Source: Hellea balneolensis
GTDB taxonomy: Bacteria > Pseudomonadota > Alphaproteobacteria > Caulobacterales > Maricaulaceae
Length of the DNA stretch: 21,513 nt
Assembly (NCBI GenBank): GCA_003233025.1
Contig: QIKS01000004.1
Location: 1 to 21,513, forward strand
Direction: 5' to 3'
Shown: one piece after another, positions 1-8,951 of the stretch
How positions within the stretch are numbered: the first letter of the stretch is position 1
How the letters are laid out: each line of letters opens with the position of its first letter
Translations under genes and position numbers: made by a program
Notes under the pieces: generated by a model
What the model was told of the DNA's origin: nothing
Databases searched by the model: none
The model's input: the letters and a program-made list of their open reading frames with translations, nothing else

Positions 1-549
1 TATCGCGGTGTCGGGACGATTGAGTTTTTGTATGAAAACGGTGAGTTTTTCTTCATTGAAATGAACACAAGATTGCAGGTCGAACATCCTGTCACAGAAA
101 TGATTACCGGCATTGATTTGGTGCGCGAGCAAATCCGTATCGCTGACGGCAAGCCTTTAAGTTTTTCACAAGAAGACATTGTGTTTTCCGGCCATTCTTT
201 GGAATGCCGGATCAATGCCGAGCATCCAAAAACCTTTGTTCCTTCGCCGGGAACCATTAAGGAATTTCACGCGCCTGGCGGCCTGAACGTCCGTCTCGAC
301 AGTGCGCTTTACGCCGGCTATTCAATTCCGCCCCATTATGACAGCCTCATCGGCAAGCTGATTGTCCACGGCAAAACCCGTCAAGGGGCCTTGCTGCGTC
401 TCAAGCGGGCCTTGGGCGAAATTGTCATTACCGGTGTCGATACCACCATCCCCCTGTTTAGCGAGCTTTTGCAAAACCCTGATTTCCTGAGCGGTGATTA
501 TGATATCCATTGGCTCGAACGCTGGCTGGCTGAACAAGACGAAAGCTAG
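1..549 (+). CDS. accC: Acetyl-CoA carboxylase biotin carboxylase subunit, 3' part
   Basis: AccC performs the ATP-dependent carboxylation of biotin on AccB, the first half-reaction of acetyl-CoA carboxylase in fatty acid synthesis (cytosol). The frame is open from the first base, so the gene is cut by the window edge and only about the last 180 residues are present. They include the end of the ATP-grasp core, with EMNTRLQVEHPVTE carrying the family's conserved Glu, Asn and Arg, and the C-terminal biotin carboxylase domain with PPHYDSLIGKLIVHGKTR, the region that holds a catalytic Arg/Lys in this family. The protein ends at WLAEQDES, where AccC proteins normally end, so the 3' end looks intact. 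A propionyl-CoA or pyruvate carboxylase biotin carboxylase domain is the alternative, but the stop right after this domain argues for stand-alone AccC. Confidence 0.93.
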   Translation, partial: YRGVGTIEFLYENGEFFFIEMNTRLQVEHPVTEMITGIDLVREQIRIADGKPLSFSQEDIVFSGHSLECRINAEHPKTFVPSPGTIKEFHAPGGLNVRLDSALYAGYSIPPHYDSLIGKLIVHGKTRQGALLRLKRALGEIVITGVDTTIPLFSELLQNPDFLSGDYDIHWLERWLAEQDES

Positions 550-586
550 GCTCAGGGCCTCTTAATTTTAAGCAAAGGCGAAAGAC

Positions 587-592
587 TTGACA
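587..592 (+). promoter_or_regulatory. Possible -35 element of the aspS promoter
   Basis: A perfect TTGACA lies in the 117-bp gap between accC and aspS. No good -10 hexamer sits 16-18 bp downstream; the nearest sequence at that distance is CAATGC (610-615). The call therefore rests on the -35 match and its position alone. If it is real, the start point would fall inside the inverted repeat at 614-639. Confidence 0.3.
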
Positions 593-613
593 ATTTAGCG
601 CAGGCATACCAAT

Positions 614-639
614 GCGTAATTACAAATTTTTGTAAACGC
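614..639 (+). promoter_or_regulatory. Inverted repeat in the aspS leader (operator or RNA hairpin)
   Basis: The core TTACAAATTTTTGTAA (620-635) is a perfect palindrome of two 7-bp arms around TT. Outside it, GCGT (614-617) can pair with ACGC (636-639), leaving a two-base AA bulge, so a folded RNA would have about 10 bp of stem with an ATTT loop. It ends 27 bp before the aspS start codon and lies where the transcription start of a TTGACA promoter at 587 would be expected. It could be a repressor operator or a 5'-UTR hairpin. It is not followed by a T-run, so it is a poor terminator for accC. Confidence 0.4.
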
Positions 640-666
640 GAAGCCGACCAACAGATAGAGAAAAAC

Positions 667-2481
667 ATGCACATTTTCCGCACACATACTTGTAATGATC
701 TTCGCCAAAGCCATGTCGGTCAAACCGTCCGCTTGTCGGGCTGGGTACACCGCAAACGCGATCACGGCGGACTTTTGTTTGTTGATCTGCGCGATCATTA
801 CGGCCTGACCCAATGCGTGATTGAACCAGAAAGTGAGCATTTTGGCACATTTGAACACTTGCGGGTTGAAAGTGTTGTGACCGTGAGCGGTAAAGTCGTT
901 GACAGATTGAGCGACGCTAAAAACTCGAACCTGCCAACGGGTGATATCGAGCTGGTGATTGAGACCTGCGAAGTCCAGTCGAGGGCCGAAGAATTGCCGC
1001 TGCCGGTGTTTGGAGAACCGGATTATCCGGAAGATATTCGCCTCAAGCACAGATATCTTGATTTACGTCGCCAAAAACTGCACAAAAATATTATCCTGCG
1101 CGGGCAAATCATCAACTCAATCCGCCGCCGGATGATCGATCAGGGATTTAACGAATTTCAAACCCCTATCCTGACCGCCTCGTCGCCAGAAGGGGCACGG
1201 GATTTCCTTGTGCCGTCACGGCTCAACCCGGGTACGTTTTTTGCCTTGCCTCAAGCCCCCCAGCAATTCAAGCAATTATTGATGGTGGCCGGGTTTGACA
1301 AATATTTTCAAATCGCACCGTGTTTTCGCGATGAAGATGCACGGGCCGACCGCTCGCCGGGAGAATTTTACCAGCTTGATATGGAAATGAGTTTCGCCAC
1401 GCAAGACGATATTTTTGCCGTGATTGAACCGGTTATGGCAGGCGTATTTGAGGAGTTCGCCGAGGGGCGCGACGTGACACAAACGCCGTTCCCGCGCATT
1501 GCTTATCGGGACGCTATGTTAAAATACGGCACGGACAAACCTGATCTGCGCATTGATATTATTTGCTCGGATGTATCGCCGTTTTTCGTTGAAGACGGTG
1601 TTGAGTTTAAAGCCTTCAAAGGCATTGTTGAGGGCGGCGGCACGGTGCGCGCCGTGCCTGCGCCGGGCACCAAGGACAAACCTCGCTCGTTCTTTGATAA
1701 AATGAACGGCTGGGCGCAAAAGGAAATGCAAGCACCGGGGCTTGGCTATATCCGTTTTGAGGACGGCGAAAATGGTCTTGAGGGCAAAGGCCCGATCGCT
1801 AAATTCTTCCCCGCAGATGTTTTGGTGCGCATGGCCGCCCATGCTGGCGTCGGGGACGGGGATGCGTTGTTCTTTGCTGCTGGCAAAGAAACTGACGCCG
1901 TTAAATTAACCGGCGCAGCGCGCACGGAAGTGGGCACCCAGCTTGGCATGATCGATGACAACGTGTTTAAATTTTGCTGGATTGTTGATTTTCCCATGTT
2001 TGAATGGGATGAGGACAATAAGAAAATTGATTTCTCCCACAACCCGTTTTCCATGCCCCAAGGCGCAATGGAGGCTTTGGAAAACATGGAACCTCTGGAT
2101 ATTCTTGCCTATCAATACGATATTATCTGCAATGGTATCGAGTTGTCTTCGGGCGCTATTCGAAATCACCGTCCTGATATTATGTATAAAGCCTTTGAGA
2201 TGGCAGGTTATGACCGGGCTATGGTCGACACGGAATTTGCCGGTATGATCAATGCATTTAAATACGGCGCCCCGCCCCACGGCGGTATCGCGCCCGGCAT
2301 TGACCGGATTGTTATGCTGCTGGCAGGCGTTGAAAATATCCGTGAGGTGATTGTCTTCCCCATGAACCAGCAAGCGCAAGATTTGATGATGAATGCACCC
2401 GCCGCCGTTGATAGCAAACAATTGCGTGAGCTACATTTGCGGCTCGACCTGCCAAAGGAAAAAGACAAATCAGGGTCTTAG
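667..2481 (+). CDS. aspS: Aspartyl-tRNA synthetase (probably non-discriminating, Asp/Asn)
   Basis: A class II aminoacyl-tRNA synthetase that charges tRNA with aspartate. At 604 residues it has the full bacterial architecture: an N-terminal OB-fold anticodon-binding domain (about 1-105), the catalytic core, a GAD insertion (about 290-420) and the rest of the core. Class II motif 2 is visible as [15 protein letters not shown] and motif 3 as [13 protein letters not shown]. The OB domain reads RKRDHGG. A His at this place is typical of non-discriminating enzymes that also make Asp-tRNAAsn for GatCAB amidation, as in Pseudomonas; discriminating enzymes such as that of E. coli have Leu. That assignment is inference. 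The ATG at 667 follows the purine-rich AGAGAAAA. The stop is 7 bp from the stop of the converging pentapeptide gene. Confidence 0.97.
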   Translation: MHIFRTHTCNDLRQSHVGQTVRLSGWVHRKRDHGGLLFVDLRDHYGLTQCVIEPESEHFGTFEHLRVESVVTVSGKVVDRLSDAKNSNLPTGDIELVIETCEVQSRAEELPLPVFGEPDYPEDIRLKHRYLDLRRQKLHKNIILRGQIINSIRRRMIDQGFNEFQTPILTASSPEGARDFLVPSRLNPGTFFALPQAPQQFKQLLMVAGFDKYFQIAPCFRDEDARADRSPGEFYQLDMEMSFATQDDIFAVIEPVMAGVFEEFAEGRDVTQTPFPRIAYRDAMLKYGTDKPDLRIDIICSDVSPFFVEDGVEFKAFKGIVEGGGTVRAVPAPGTKDKPRSFFDKMNGWAQKEMQAPGLGYIRFEDGENGLEGKGPIAKFFPADVLVRMAAHAGVGDGDALFFAAGKETDAVKLTGAARTEVGTQLGMIDDNVFKFCWIVDFPMFEWDEDNKKIDFSHNPFSMPQGAMEALENMEPLDILAYQYDIICNGIELSSGAIRNHRPDIMYKAFEMAGYDRAMVDTEFAGMINAFKYGAPPHGGIAPGIDRIVMLLAGVENIREVIVFPMNQQAQDLMMNAPAAVDSKQLRELHLRLDLPKEKDKSGS

Positions 2482-2488
2482 GGCGAAA

Positions 2489-3529
2489 TTAATCGTCGTT
2501 TGCTCGGATTTTTTCAAGAATATCACGGGATTTTGACAGGCGGGCACGGGCGCTGCTATTAACAGGCAGTTCGCGCATGGCGGCCTCAATTTCTAACATG
2601 ACCTGACCAAGCGCCTGTTGTTTCGGGCTTTGGGGTTTTTGCACACTTACCGATTGGATGTATAACTGGCGAATACGGGACTGCGCATTTGGTCCAAAAA
2701 CCGGGGGCGCATATGCGGATTGCTCTGACATTAAGGGAAAGCGGGCAATGGGTGTGGGCGTCGCTTGTGCCGCCGCAGCGACAGCTTGTTGGGCCGGGCA
2801 AGCGGAAATGCTCATATTTTTTGGCAATTCGGTGTCTTCATCGCCACATGCGCCAGAAATTTGCTCCTGTGTCAATCCGGTGACAGCGGCCAATTTAGCA
2901 TTGTTTAAGATTGCGCCTCGCAGCACGGCATTGTCGAAAACGGCATTGCCAAAATTGGTGTCCGTAAGGTTAGCATTTGAAAAATCCGCATCGGTAAATG
3001 TGCCGTGTTTTAGGTTTGCACCCGTAAAATTGGCACCTGTAAACACAGTATTCATGGCGTCGATACTTTTCAGATTTGAATTGGAGAAATTGGTATTTGA
3101 AAAATCACCGCCGCTTAAATCAGCCCGTTTGAGATCCGCCGATGATATATCTGATGATTTTAGCACTGCTTCGCTTAGCGTCGCGTCGCGCAAAACCGCT
3201 TTGGTCAGATTAACCTCTTCGCCTTCAACTCTTAGTAAATAGGCTTTGTGAAAGGAGGCGCCGCTGAAATTGGTGCGGTGAAATTTACCGCCGCTTAGAT
3301 TGGAGTGGGAAAAATCACTGCCGGCAAAATTGGACCCTTGCAGGGAAATGCGCGGCATGACCCGGTGCGACATATCACACTGCACGCAGGAACCTGAAAT
3401 ATGCACGCTGGTGCTAACCGGGGTTTGGGCAAATGCTAAATTTGTCCATAAGGCACCAGAGAGGGCACTAGAGGCGCCAATGATAGCCGCCCCTATGACA
3501 AGGCGTTTACGCAATAAATATCTATTCAT
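2489..3529 (-). CDS. Exported pentapeptide-repeat protein
   Basis: A 346-residue protein of unknown role. It starts with a positively charged n-region and a hydrophobic stretch ending AFA before Q35, so a cleavable signal peptide and a periplasmic location are likely. Residues about 62-215 form a run of pentapeptide repeats of the A(D/N)LxX or xNFxx type (for example SNF, SDF, SNL, ADL, ANL), expected to fold into a right-handed quadrilateral beta-helix. A short CVQC motif (C48, C51) precedes the repeats. After them comes a segment reading LTQEQISGACGDEDTELP, a type I recall closing many alphaproteobacterial pentapeptide proteins. The Ala/Gln/Pro-rich C-terminus ends in a helical, charged stretch. 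The gene is convergent with aspS and divergent from nrdJ. Nothing in the sequence gives a target; the exported form argues against a gyrase-protecting Qnr-like role. Confidence 0.85.
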   Translation of the reverse strand: MNRYLLRKRLVIGAAIIGASSALSGALWTNLAFAQTPVSTSVHISGSCVQCDMSHRVMPRISLQGSNFAGSDFSHSNLSGGKFHRTNFSGASFHKAYLLRVEGEEVNLTKAVLRDATLSEAVLKSSDISSADLKRADLSGGDFSNTNFSNSNLKSIDAMNTVFTGANFTGANLKHGTFTDADFSNANLTDTNFGNAVFDNAVLRGAILNNAKLAAVTGLTQEQISGACGDEDTELPKNMSISACPAQQAVAAAAQATPTPIARFPLMSEQSAYAPPVFGPNAQSRIRQLYIQSVSVQKPQSPKQQALGQVMLEIEAAMRELPVNSSARARLSKSRDILEKIRANDD

Positions 3530-3556
3530 TCAGAGCTTATAAGCCCGCAAACTTAA

Positions 3557-3578
3557 TAATGCGAGAATTTTTGCATTA
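3557..3578. promoter_or_regulatory. Inverted repeat between the pentapeptide gene and nrdJ
   Basis: TAATGC (3557-3562) and GCATTA (3573-3578) are perfect inverted arms 10 bp apart. They lie 28 bp upstream of the pentapeptide-repeat gene start and about 130 bp upstream of nrdJ. The 178-bp divergent gap must carry promoters for both genes. I found no clear sigma70 pair, no cobalamin riboswitch B12 box and no convincing NrdR box. An operator is possible, but six-base arms can arise by chance in AT-rich DNA. Confidence 0.2.
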
Positions 3579-3707
3579 AATTGCAGTTAGGCTCGGGGTA
3601 AAAACCGAACCCGCCCACAGAAATAATTGAAAAAACCGGCATGGGCGCTTGCGCTGGCGGGTGTCCAGTCTTACGTTTATACAAGATTCTGTTTTTAAGG
3701 CTTTAAC

Positions 3708-6700
3708 ATGCAGATAAAACGCCATTATACCAAGGACGGGCAATGTCCCTATAAAGGCATCCCATTTACGGCTGTCAAAAGTGAAATCCGCGACCCGGAC
3801 GGCAGTGTGGTCGCCAGCGCGGGCGAATTTACCGCGCCGACGAGCTGGTCGCAAATGGCCTGTGATATCCTGGCCCAGAAATATTTCCGCAAAGCCGGTA
3901 TCCCCGCCGCCCTTAAACCGGTGCCCGAGGACGGGGTGCCCAAATGGTTATGGCGACACGAAGCCGATAAAACCGCCCTCAAAAAACTGACAAAAACCAA
4001 GCGCACACGCGGCGAAAATGACGCCCGTGCCGTATTTGAACGCATGGCAGGCTGTTGGACATATTGGGGTTGGAAGGGCGGATATTTCGACAGCGAAGAC
4101 GATGCTCGTGCCTATTATGACGAAATGCGCTTCATGTTGGCCAAGCAAATCGCGGCGCCCAATTCCCCGCAATGGTTTAACACCGGCCTGCATTGGGCCT
4201 ACGGGCTGGAAGGTGAAGGCCAAGGGCATTATTTTGTCGACTATGCCAGTGGCAATGTCAAAAAAGCGGCCAATGCTTATGAACACCCCCAACCCCATGC
4301 CTGCTTTATCCAATCGGTTGGCGATGAATTGGTGGCCGACGGCGGGATTATGGATTTATGGGCCAGAGAAGCGCGCCTGTTTAAATATGGCTCCGGAACC
4401 GGCTCCAATTTCTCCTCCATACGGGGCGCAGAAGAACCTTTGTCGGGCGGCGGCCAGTCGTCGGGCTTGCTGAGTTTTTTGAAGGTTGGCGATGCTTCGG
4501 CGGGCGCGATAAAATCTGGCGGCACCACAAGGCGCGCCGCCAAAATGGTCATCGTCGATATCGACCACCCGGACGTGGAAGAATTTATCGGCTGGAAAGC
4601 CCATGAGGAGATGAAAGTCGCCGCGCTTGTGGCTGGCTCTAACGTGTTAAGACGCCATCTTAACGACATCATCAATGCCTGCATTAATTGCTCGGGCAGT
4701 GATGAAGATTGCTTTGATGCCCGCGTCAATATGGCGCTCAAACGCGAAATCAAGACGGCCAAACGCAGCGGCATACCGGACGGCGCCATTGAGCGGGCCT
4801 TGCATCTGGCCCGCCAAGGTGTTGATAACATCGAGATACCCGTGCTGGACGCAGGCTGGGAAAGCGAAGCTTACCGCACGGTTAGCGGCCAAAATGCCAA
4901 TAATTCCGTGCGCATCACCGATGTGTTCTTGCAAGCGGTCGAAAATGACGAAAGCTGGGATCTCATCCGCCGCACTGACGGGGCCATTGCCAAATCCGTG
5001 CGCGCCCGCGATTTGTGGCAACAAATCGCCAAGGCCAGTTGGTCAAGCGCTGACCCCGGCATCCAATATCATGACACGATTAATGACTGGCATACATGTG
5101 CGAAATCTGGCGAGATAAGAGGTTCCAACCCTTGTTCGGAATATATGTTCCTGGATGATACGGCGTGCAATCTTGCATCAATAAATCTGATTAAATTCAA
5201 AGACATGGACGGCTCTTTTAATCTTATATCCTTTGAACACGCCACCCATCTCTGGACAATAACTTTGGAAATATCGGTCCTGATGGCCGGGTTTCCGTCA
5301 CGCGAAATTGCCAAGAACTCCTATGCCTACCGCACCCTTGGTTTGGGCTATGCCAATCTCGGCGGATTGCTGATGTCTTGCGGCATTCCCTATGATAGCC
5401 AGTCGGGCCGCAGCGCCGCCGGAGCGATCGCCGCATTGATGAGCGCGCGCGCCTATCATACCTCCTCGCTCATGGCCAAAACTATGGGCAGTTTCGCCGG
5501 GTACAAGAAAAATGCGCGCAGCATGACAAGGGTGATTAACAATCACCGCCGGGCAGCGGAGGGCCGGATTGCCTATGACCGCTTGCGGATTGCCCCGACC
5601 CCGCTTAACCGCACGGATTGCCCGTTTTTGGGACTGGCCGAACGGGCGGCTGCCGTCTGGGCCGCGTGTGAGAAATCCGGCGCGCAGCATGGTTACCGTA
5701 ATGCCCAGGTGTCAGTCATTGCCCCGACGGGAACGATTGGGCTGATTATGGATTGCGATACCACAGGGATTGAGCCTGATTTTGCTTTGGTCAAGTTCAA
5801 AAAACTAGCCGGCGGTGGGCATTTTAAAATCATCAACCGGGCGGTTCCTTCTGCTCTAAAGGCTTTGGGATATTCCAAAAACAAGCGCGCCGAGATTGAG
5901 ATATTTGCTCTCGGCCACGGCACGCTCGACGGCGCACCCGGTATTGGTTTTAGTCAATTGCGCACATTGGGCTTTGATGACGACAAATTGACGGCGCTGA
6001 CGGACGGGCTGCGCGACACATTTGATATCCGTTTCCTGTTTAGCCGCTGGGCTTTTGGCGATAAGTTTTGCAAAGATGTTTTGGGGCTAAGCGAGAAGCA
6101 GCTTGAAAAATCAGGCGCGGATTTACTCCCCCTTCTTGGGTTTTCCGACGCAGATATCGAGGCCGCCAATATCTATTGTTGCGGCGCCATGAGTTTGGAA
6201 AACGCCCCCCATATCAAGGCAAAACACTTGGCCGTTTTTGATTGCGCCACCGCCTGCGGGCGCACAGGAACGCGCTTGCTTAGCGTTGATGCCCATATTT
6301 TAATGATGGCCGCCGTCCAGCCCTTTATCTCTGGCGCTATTTCAAAAACCGTCAACATGCCGAGCACGGCAACCATTGACGAATGCGCTGATGTTTATAT
6401 GTCGGCCTGGAAATTGGGCCTCAAAGCCATTGCCCTGTATAGAGACGGGTCGAAATTATCCCAGCCGTTAAATGCCGCCATTTTTGATGACAATGCCTTG
6501 GACGCTTTGGACGAAACCGGCTCGGAAAATCAGGCACGGGGAGCGGCTATCGCTGCGGAAAAAATCGTTGAAAAAATCATCGAACGGGTGGTGGAGAAAC
6601 CGATTGAGCGCCGCCGCCTGCCCTCGCGCCGCACCGGTTATATTCAAAAATCCACGGTCGGCGGTCATAAGGTTTATCTGCATACCGGGGAATATGAAGA

Positions 6701-7382
6701 CGGCTCCCTGGGCGAAATTTTCATTGATATGCACAAAGAAGGCGCGGCTTTTCGCTCCGTCATGAATAATTTTGCCATCGCCATTTCTATTGGCTTGCAA
6801 TACGGGGTGCCTTTGGAAGAATTTGTCGAGGCTTATGTGTTTACCCGTTTCGAGCCGTCCGGGCCCGTGACCGGCAATGATTCGATTAAATTCGCCAATT
6901 CCATTCTTGATTATCTGTTCCGTGAGTTGGGGATCTCCTATCTCGGCTGGGATGACCTCGCCCATATCGACCCCAGTCAGGCAACGCCAGACGCGCTGGG
7001 CGGCGGCGAAAACGAGCGCGGCAAGCCCAAAGCTTTGGCAGACCAAAGCCCGGCCATTCCCTATTCCAAGGGTTTCGTGCGCGGTGATGAAGACAATATT
7101 GTCCATTTCAGCCGCCCGGCGCCCGGCAATGATGAGGACACAACCATTACGCAAACCACCGCCGACCACGAAACGGTCGAGCTTTTAGGGCGAACCGAAA
7201 TCTCCGCTGCCAATGCGACAGCCCCTGCCCCAACCTCAACCCCGCCGACAGTTTCCGCCCAAACCGCCCGCTTTAAAGGCTATACGGGCGATGCCTGCCC
7301 GACCTGTGGCCATTTCACCCTGACACGCAATGGCACATGCCAAAAATGCGATACCTGCGGCTCGACGACGGGATGTTCATAA
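3708..7382 (+). CDS. nrdJ: Vitamin B12-dependent (class II) ribonucleoside-diphosphate reductase
   Basis: Reduces ribonucleotides to deoxyribonucleotides for DNA synthesis, using adenosylcobalamin instead of oxygen to start the radical, so it works with or without oxygen. The 1224 residues match the long NrdJ form. Visible landmarks are [14 protein letters not shown] (about 153-166), ACFIQS with C199, [17 protein letters not shown] (224-240), the finger-loop NPCSE with N474, C476 and E478, C487 downstream as the likely partner of C199, and APTGTIG at about 672. A charged linker ([19 protein letters not shown]) leads into the TSCPD-type domain. The C-terminal tail has a cysteine cluster ([12 protein letters not shown]) for re-reduction or zinc binding. 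The start is supported by TAAGG 7 bp upstream. The gene stands alone; no NrdAB/NrdI/NrdH partners are in the window. No cobalamin riboswitch was seen. Confidence 0.97.
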   Translation: MQIKRHYTKDGQCPYKGIPFTAVKSEIRDPDGSVVASAGEFTAPTSWSQMACDILAQKYFRKAGIPAALKPVPEDGVPKWLWRHEADKTALKKLTKTKRTRGENDARAVFERMAGCWTYWGWKGGYFDSEDDARAYYDEMRFMLAKQIAAPNSPQWFNTGLHWAYGLEGEGQGHYFVDYASGNVKKAANAYEHPQPHACFIQSVGDELVADGGIMDLWAREARLFKYGSGTGSNFSSIRGAEEPLSGGGQSSGLLSFLKVGDASAGAIKSGGTTRRAAKMVIVDIDHPDVEEFIGWKAHEEMKVAALVAGSNVLRRHLNDIINACINCSGSDEDCFDARVNMALKREIKTAKRSGIPDGAIERALHLARQGVDNIEIPVLDAGWESEAYRTVSGQNANNSVRITDVFLQAVENDESWDLIRRTDGAIAKSVRARDLWQQIAKASWSSADPGIQYHDTINDWHTCAKSGEIRGSNPCSEYMFLDDTACNLASINLIKFKDMDGSFNLISFEHATHLWTITLEISVLMAGFPSREIAKNSYAYRTLGLGYANLGGLLMSCGIPYDSQSGRSAAGAIAALMSARAYHTSSLMAKTMGSFAGYKKNARSMTRVINNHRRAAEGRIAYDRLRIAPTPLNRTDCPFLGLAERAAAVWAACEKSGAQHGYRNAQVSVIAPTGTIGLIMDCDTTGIEPDFALVKFKKLAGGGHFKIINRAVPSALKALGYSKNKRAEIEIFALGHGTLDGAPGIGFSQLRTLGFDDDKLTALTDGLRDTFDIRFLFSRWAFGDKFCKDVLGLSEKQLEKSGADLLPLLGFSDADIEAANIYCCGAMSLENAPHIKAKHLAVFDCATACGRTGTRLLSVDAHILMMAAVQPFISGAISKTVNMPSTATIDECADVYMSAWKLGLKAIALYRDGSKLSQPLNAAIFDDNALDALDETGSENQARGAAIAAEKIVEKIIERVVEKPIERRRLPSRRTGYIQKSTVGGHKVYLHTGEYEDGSLGEIFIDMHKEGAAFRSVMNNFAIAISIGLQYGVPLEEFVEAYVFTRFEPSGPVTGNDSIKFANSILDYLFRELGISYLGWDDLAHIDPSQATPDALGGGENERGKPKALADQSPAIPYSKGFVRGDEDNIVHFSRPAPGNDEDTTITQTTADHETVELLGRTEISAANATAPAPTSTPPTVSAQTARFKGYTGDACPTCGHFTLTRNGTCQKCDTCGSTTGCS

Positions 7383-7507
7383 GGCTGGCCCGGTAATATA
7401 GCCTCCGCCTTGAAATCGACATGATAGGGATGTCTTGATAAATAGGACTGGACGGAATTTGTCTTTAGGGCCATATTCCGCTAAATCAATTGAGAAAAGA
7501 TGGCTGC

Positions 7508-7909
7508 ATGTTTAAATTTATCAAACGAATATTTGCTTGGTGGGACGGCGCGACTTTGGGCACGCTCCTGACGGTGAAACGCCGGGCGGAATTCGTGTTT
7601 AAAGATGAATTTGGCAATAGTTATTATGAGGAACGCAAACAAACCTATGACGGACGCAAGCGCCGCTGGGTGACCTATAAAGGCTATGCAGACGCGTCGC
7701 TTATACCGCCGCAGTGGCATGGCTGGCTGCATCACATGTATGATGAGCGGCCCAACGAGACACCTTTGCCGACACAAAGCTATGAGCTTGAACACCGCCC
7801 CAACCTAACCGGCACGGTTCATGCCTACCGCCCACAAGGCAGTTTGTCACGCGGCGGCAAAAGAGCCAAAATCGCCAGTGATTATGAAGCATGGTCGCCG
7901 GATGCGTAA
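7508..7909 (+). CDS. NDUFA12-like NADH:ubiquinone oxidoreductase accessory subunit
   Basis: The 133-residue product matches the bacterial form of the complex I 17.2-kDa (NDUFA12/B17.2) accessory subunit, found in alphaproteobacteria and mitochondria and peripherally bound to the membrane enzyme. Diagnostic stretches are WWDGATLGTLLTVKRR, DEFGNSYYEER, RRWVTYKGYADAS and IPPQWHGWLHHMYDE. The ATG at 7508 is chosen because the family begins close to this point; an in-frame TTG at 7490 would add six residues with no family support. The 125-bp gap after nrdJ holds only a weak imperfect hairpin (7418-7434). The stop overlaps the start of the DUF2155 gene, so the two are probably co-translated. Confidence 0.93.
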   Translation: MFKFIKRIFAWWDGATLGTLLTVKRRAEFVFKDEFGNSYYEERKQTYDGRKRRWVTYKGYADASLIPPQWHGWLHHMYDERPNETPLPTQSYELEHRPNLTGTVHAYRPQGSLSRGGKRAKIASDYEAWSPDA

Positions 7910-8324
7910 AACCCTGGCGGCCTTGGCGGTTACGACCCTGCTTATGGGCTTTGGTGGTTTTAGCGCGAGCGCTGATATTATCGGCACCAAAATTGTGCTG
8001 CGCGCCCTTGATAAGGTCACAGCGACAACCAAGGATTATACTGTGGTGATTGGGGAAACCTTGCACTATGGCTCCCTGGAAATTACCGCCCATCATTGCC
8101 AGAAACGGCCCCCCGAAGAAATCCCCGAAACTTACGGGTTTTTGCAAATCCTTGACGGCCGTCTGGACGGCAAGGGCGGAGAAGGCGAGAAGCAAAAACT
8201 GTTTTCAGGTTGGATGTTTGCCTCCAGCCCGGCCCTGTCCGCACTGGATCATCCGGTTTATGATATTTGGGTTATCGACTGTATTGGCAAAGCGCCAGCC
8301 GAGGCGGTGACGGCGGAAGAATAA
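7902..8324 (+). CDS. DUF2155 family exported protein
   Basis: A small protein of unknown function, common in alphaproteobacteria beside NDUFA12-like genes. From the ATG at 7902 it has 140 residues: a signal peptide (MRKTLAALAVTTLLMGFGG, cut after SASA) and a mature domain with the DUF2155 hallmarks ITAHHCQKRPPEE, KLFSGWMFASSPALSALDHP and VYDIWVIDC. The two conserved cysteines could form a disulfide in the periplasm. The start is ambiguous: 7902 overlaps the upstream stop by 8 bp, while ATG 7884 would give a longer n-region (MKHGRR...) and a 26-bp overlap. Neither has a clear ribosome-binding site, in keeping with translational coupling. Proximity to the complex I subunit suggests a respiratory or envelope role, but no function is established by the sequence. 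Confidence 0.88.
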   Translation: MRKTLAALAVTTLLMGFGGFSASADIIGTKIVLRALDKVTATTKDYTVVIGETLHYGSLEITAHHCQKRPPEEIPETYGFLQILDGRLDGKGGEGEKQKLFSGWMFASSPALSALDHPVYDIWVIDCIGKAPAEAVTAEE

Positions 8325-8935
8325 CCGGCGTCTGAAAACCCGTCTGGATTAAAATTACCTTTCAACTTCAAAGCTTTACCCAGTTTTTCGTGATATATTG
8401 CTCGGCTGATTTCGGTCGCTCCCAAACTGCGTAAATGATCGCTGATAAATTGGGTGTCGAGCAAGCTAAACCCGCCAGCAAGCAAGCGCCCCACAAGATG
8501 CACCAAAGCCACTTTGCTGGCATCACGGGCGCGCGAAAACATGCTCTCGCCAAAAAATGCACCGCCAAGACTGACCCCGTAAAGCCCGCCGACAAGACGC
8601 CCGTCTTGCCAACATTCGACGCTATGGGCGTGGGAAATTGCGTGGAGCTGTTCATAGAGATCCAAAATCGTATCGTTAATCCAGCTATCTTCATGGCCGG
8701 GCCTGGGGGCGGCACATGACGTAACCACATCCATGAAACAAGAATTGGTTCTTATCTCAAAGCTTTGACGGCGAACGGTTTTTGCCAAGGATTTGCTGAT
8801 GTTAAGGTGGCCTAGAGGGATAATACCGCGCCGTTCCGGGTCAACAAGATACGTATCCGGCGCGTCTCGGTTATCGGCCATAGGAAAGACACCGTCGCCG
8901 TAACAAGCAAGCAGGTCAGCAGCTGTAAATGGCAT
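8258..8935 (-). CDS. aat: Leucyl/phenylalanyl-tRNA--protein transferase
   Basis: Transfers Leu or Phe from its tRNA to proteins with N-terminal Lys or Arg, marking them for ClpS/ClpAP degradation (N-degron pathway, cytosol). The 225 residues cover the family: GVFPMADNRDAPDTY, DPERRGIIPL, RRQSFEIR, AHSVECW, LVGGLYGVSLGGAFFGESMFSR, ASKVALVHLV and the FSLLDTQF motif. The aromatic pair usual just before the DP(E)RRG motif is reduced to YLV, a mild deviation. The ATG at 8935 is preferred over the adjacent TTG at 8938. The last 67 bp overlap the end of the DUF2155 gene on the other strand. The tail ending QSITQIS resembles tails I recall in alphaproteobacterial Aat, so the overlap seems genuine. 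Confidence 0.95.
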   Translation of the reverse strand: MPFTAADLLACYGDGVFPMADNRDAPDTYLVDPERRGIIPLGHLNISKSLAKTVRRQSFEIRTNSCFMDVVTSCAAPRPGHEDSWINDTILDLYEQLHAISHAHSVECWQDGRLVGGLYGVSLGGAFFGESMFSRARDASKVALVHLVGRLLAGGFSLLDTQFISDHLRSLGATEISRAIYHEKLGKALKLKGNFNPDGFSDAGYSSAVTASAGALPIQSITQIS

Positions 8936-8951
8936 CAAGCAAAGGTCAGCA

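Noticed and set aside
548..564. AGGC/GCCT hairpin after accC as a terminator
   Set aside because: A four-base stem with only a mixed TTAATTTTA tract behind it; not distinguishable from chance.
2658..3242. Long open frame antisense to the pentapeptide-repeat gene
   Set aside because: The repeats with their biased codons leave the opposite strand open; the translation shows no family features of its own, while the minus-strand product has a signal peptide and clear repeats.
3530..3707. Possible cobalamin riboswitch upstream of nrdJ
   Set aside because: No B12-box-like sequence or matching multi-stem pattern could be seen in the 178-bp gap.
6468..7169. Long open frame antisense to nrdJ
   Set aside because: It lies fully inside a strongly conserved coding region of NrdJ, and its translation has no recognisable domain.
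7418..7434. GACAT/ATGTC hairpin after nrdJ as a terminator
   Set aside because: The stem is only 5 bp (8 bp with a bulge) and no T-run follows, so it is too weak to call.
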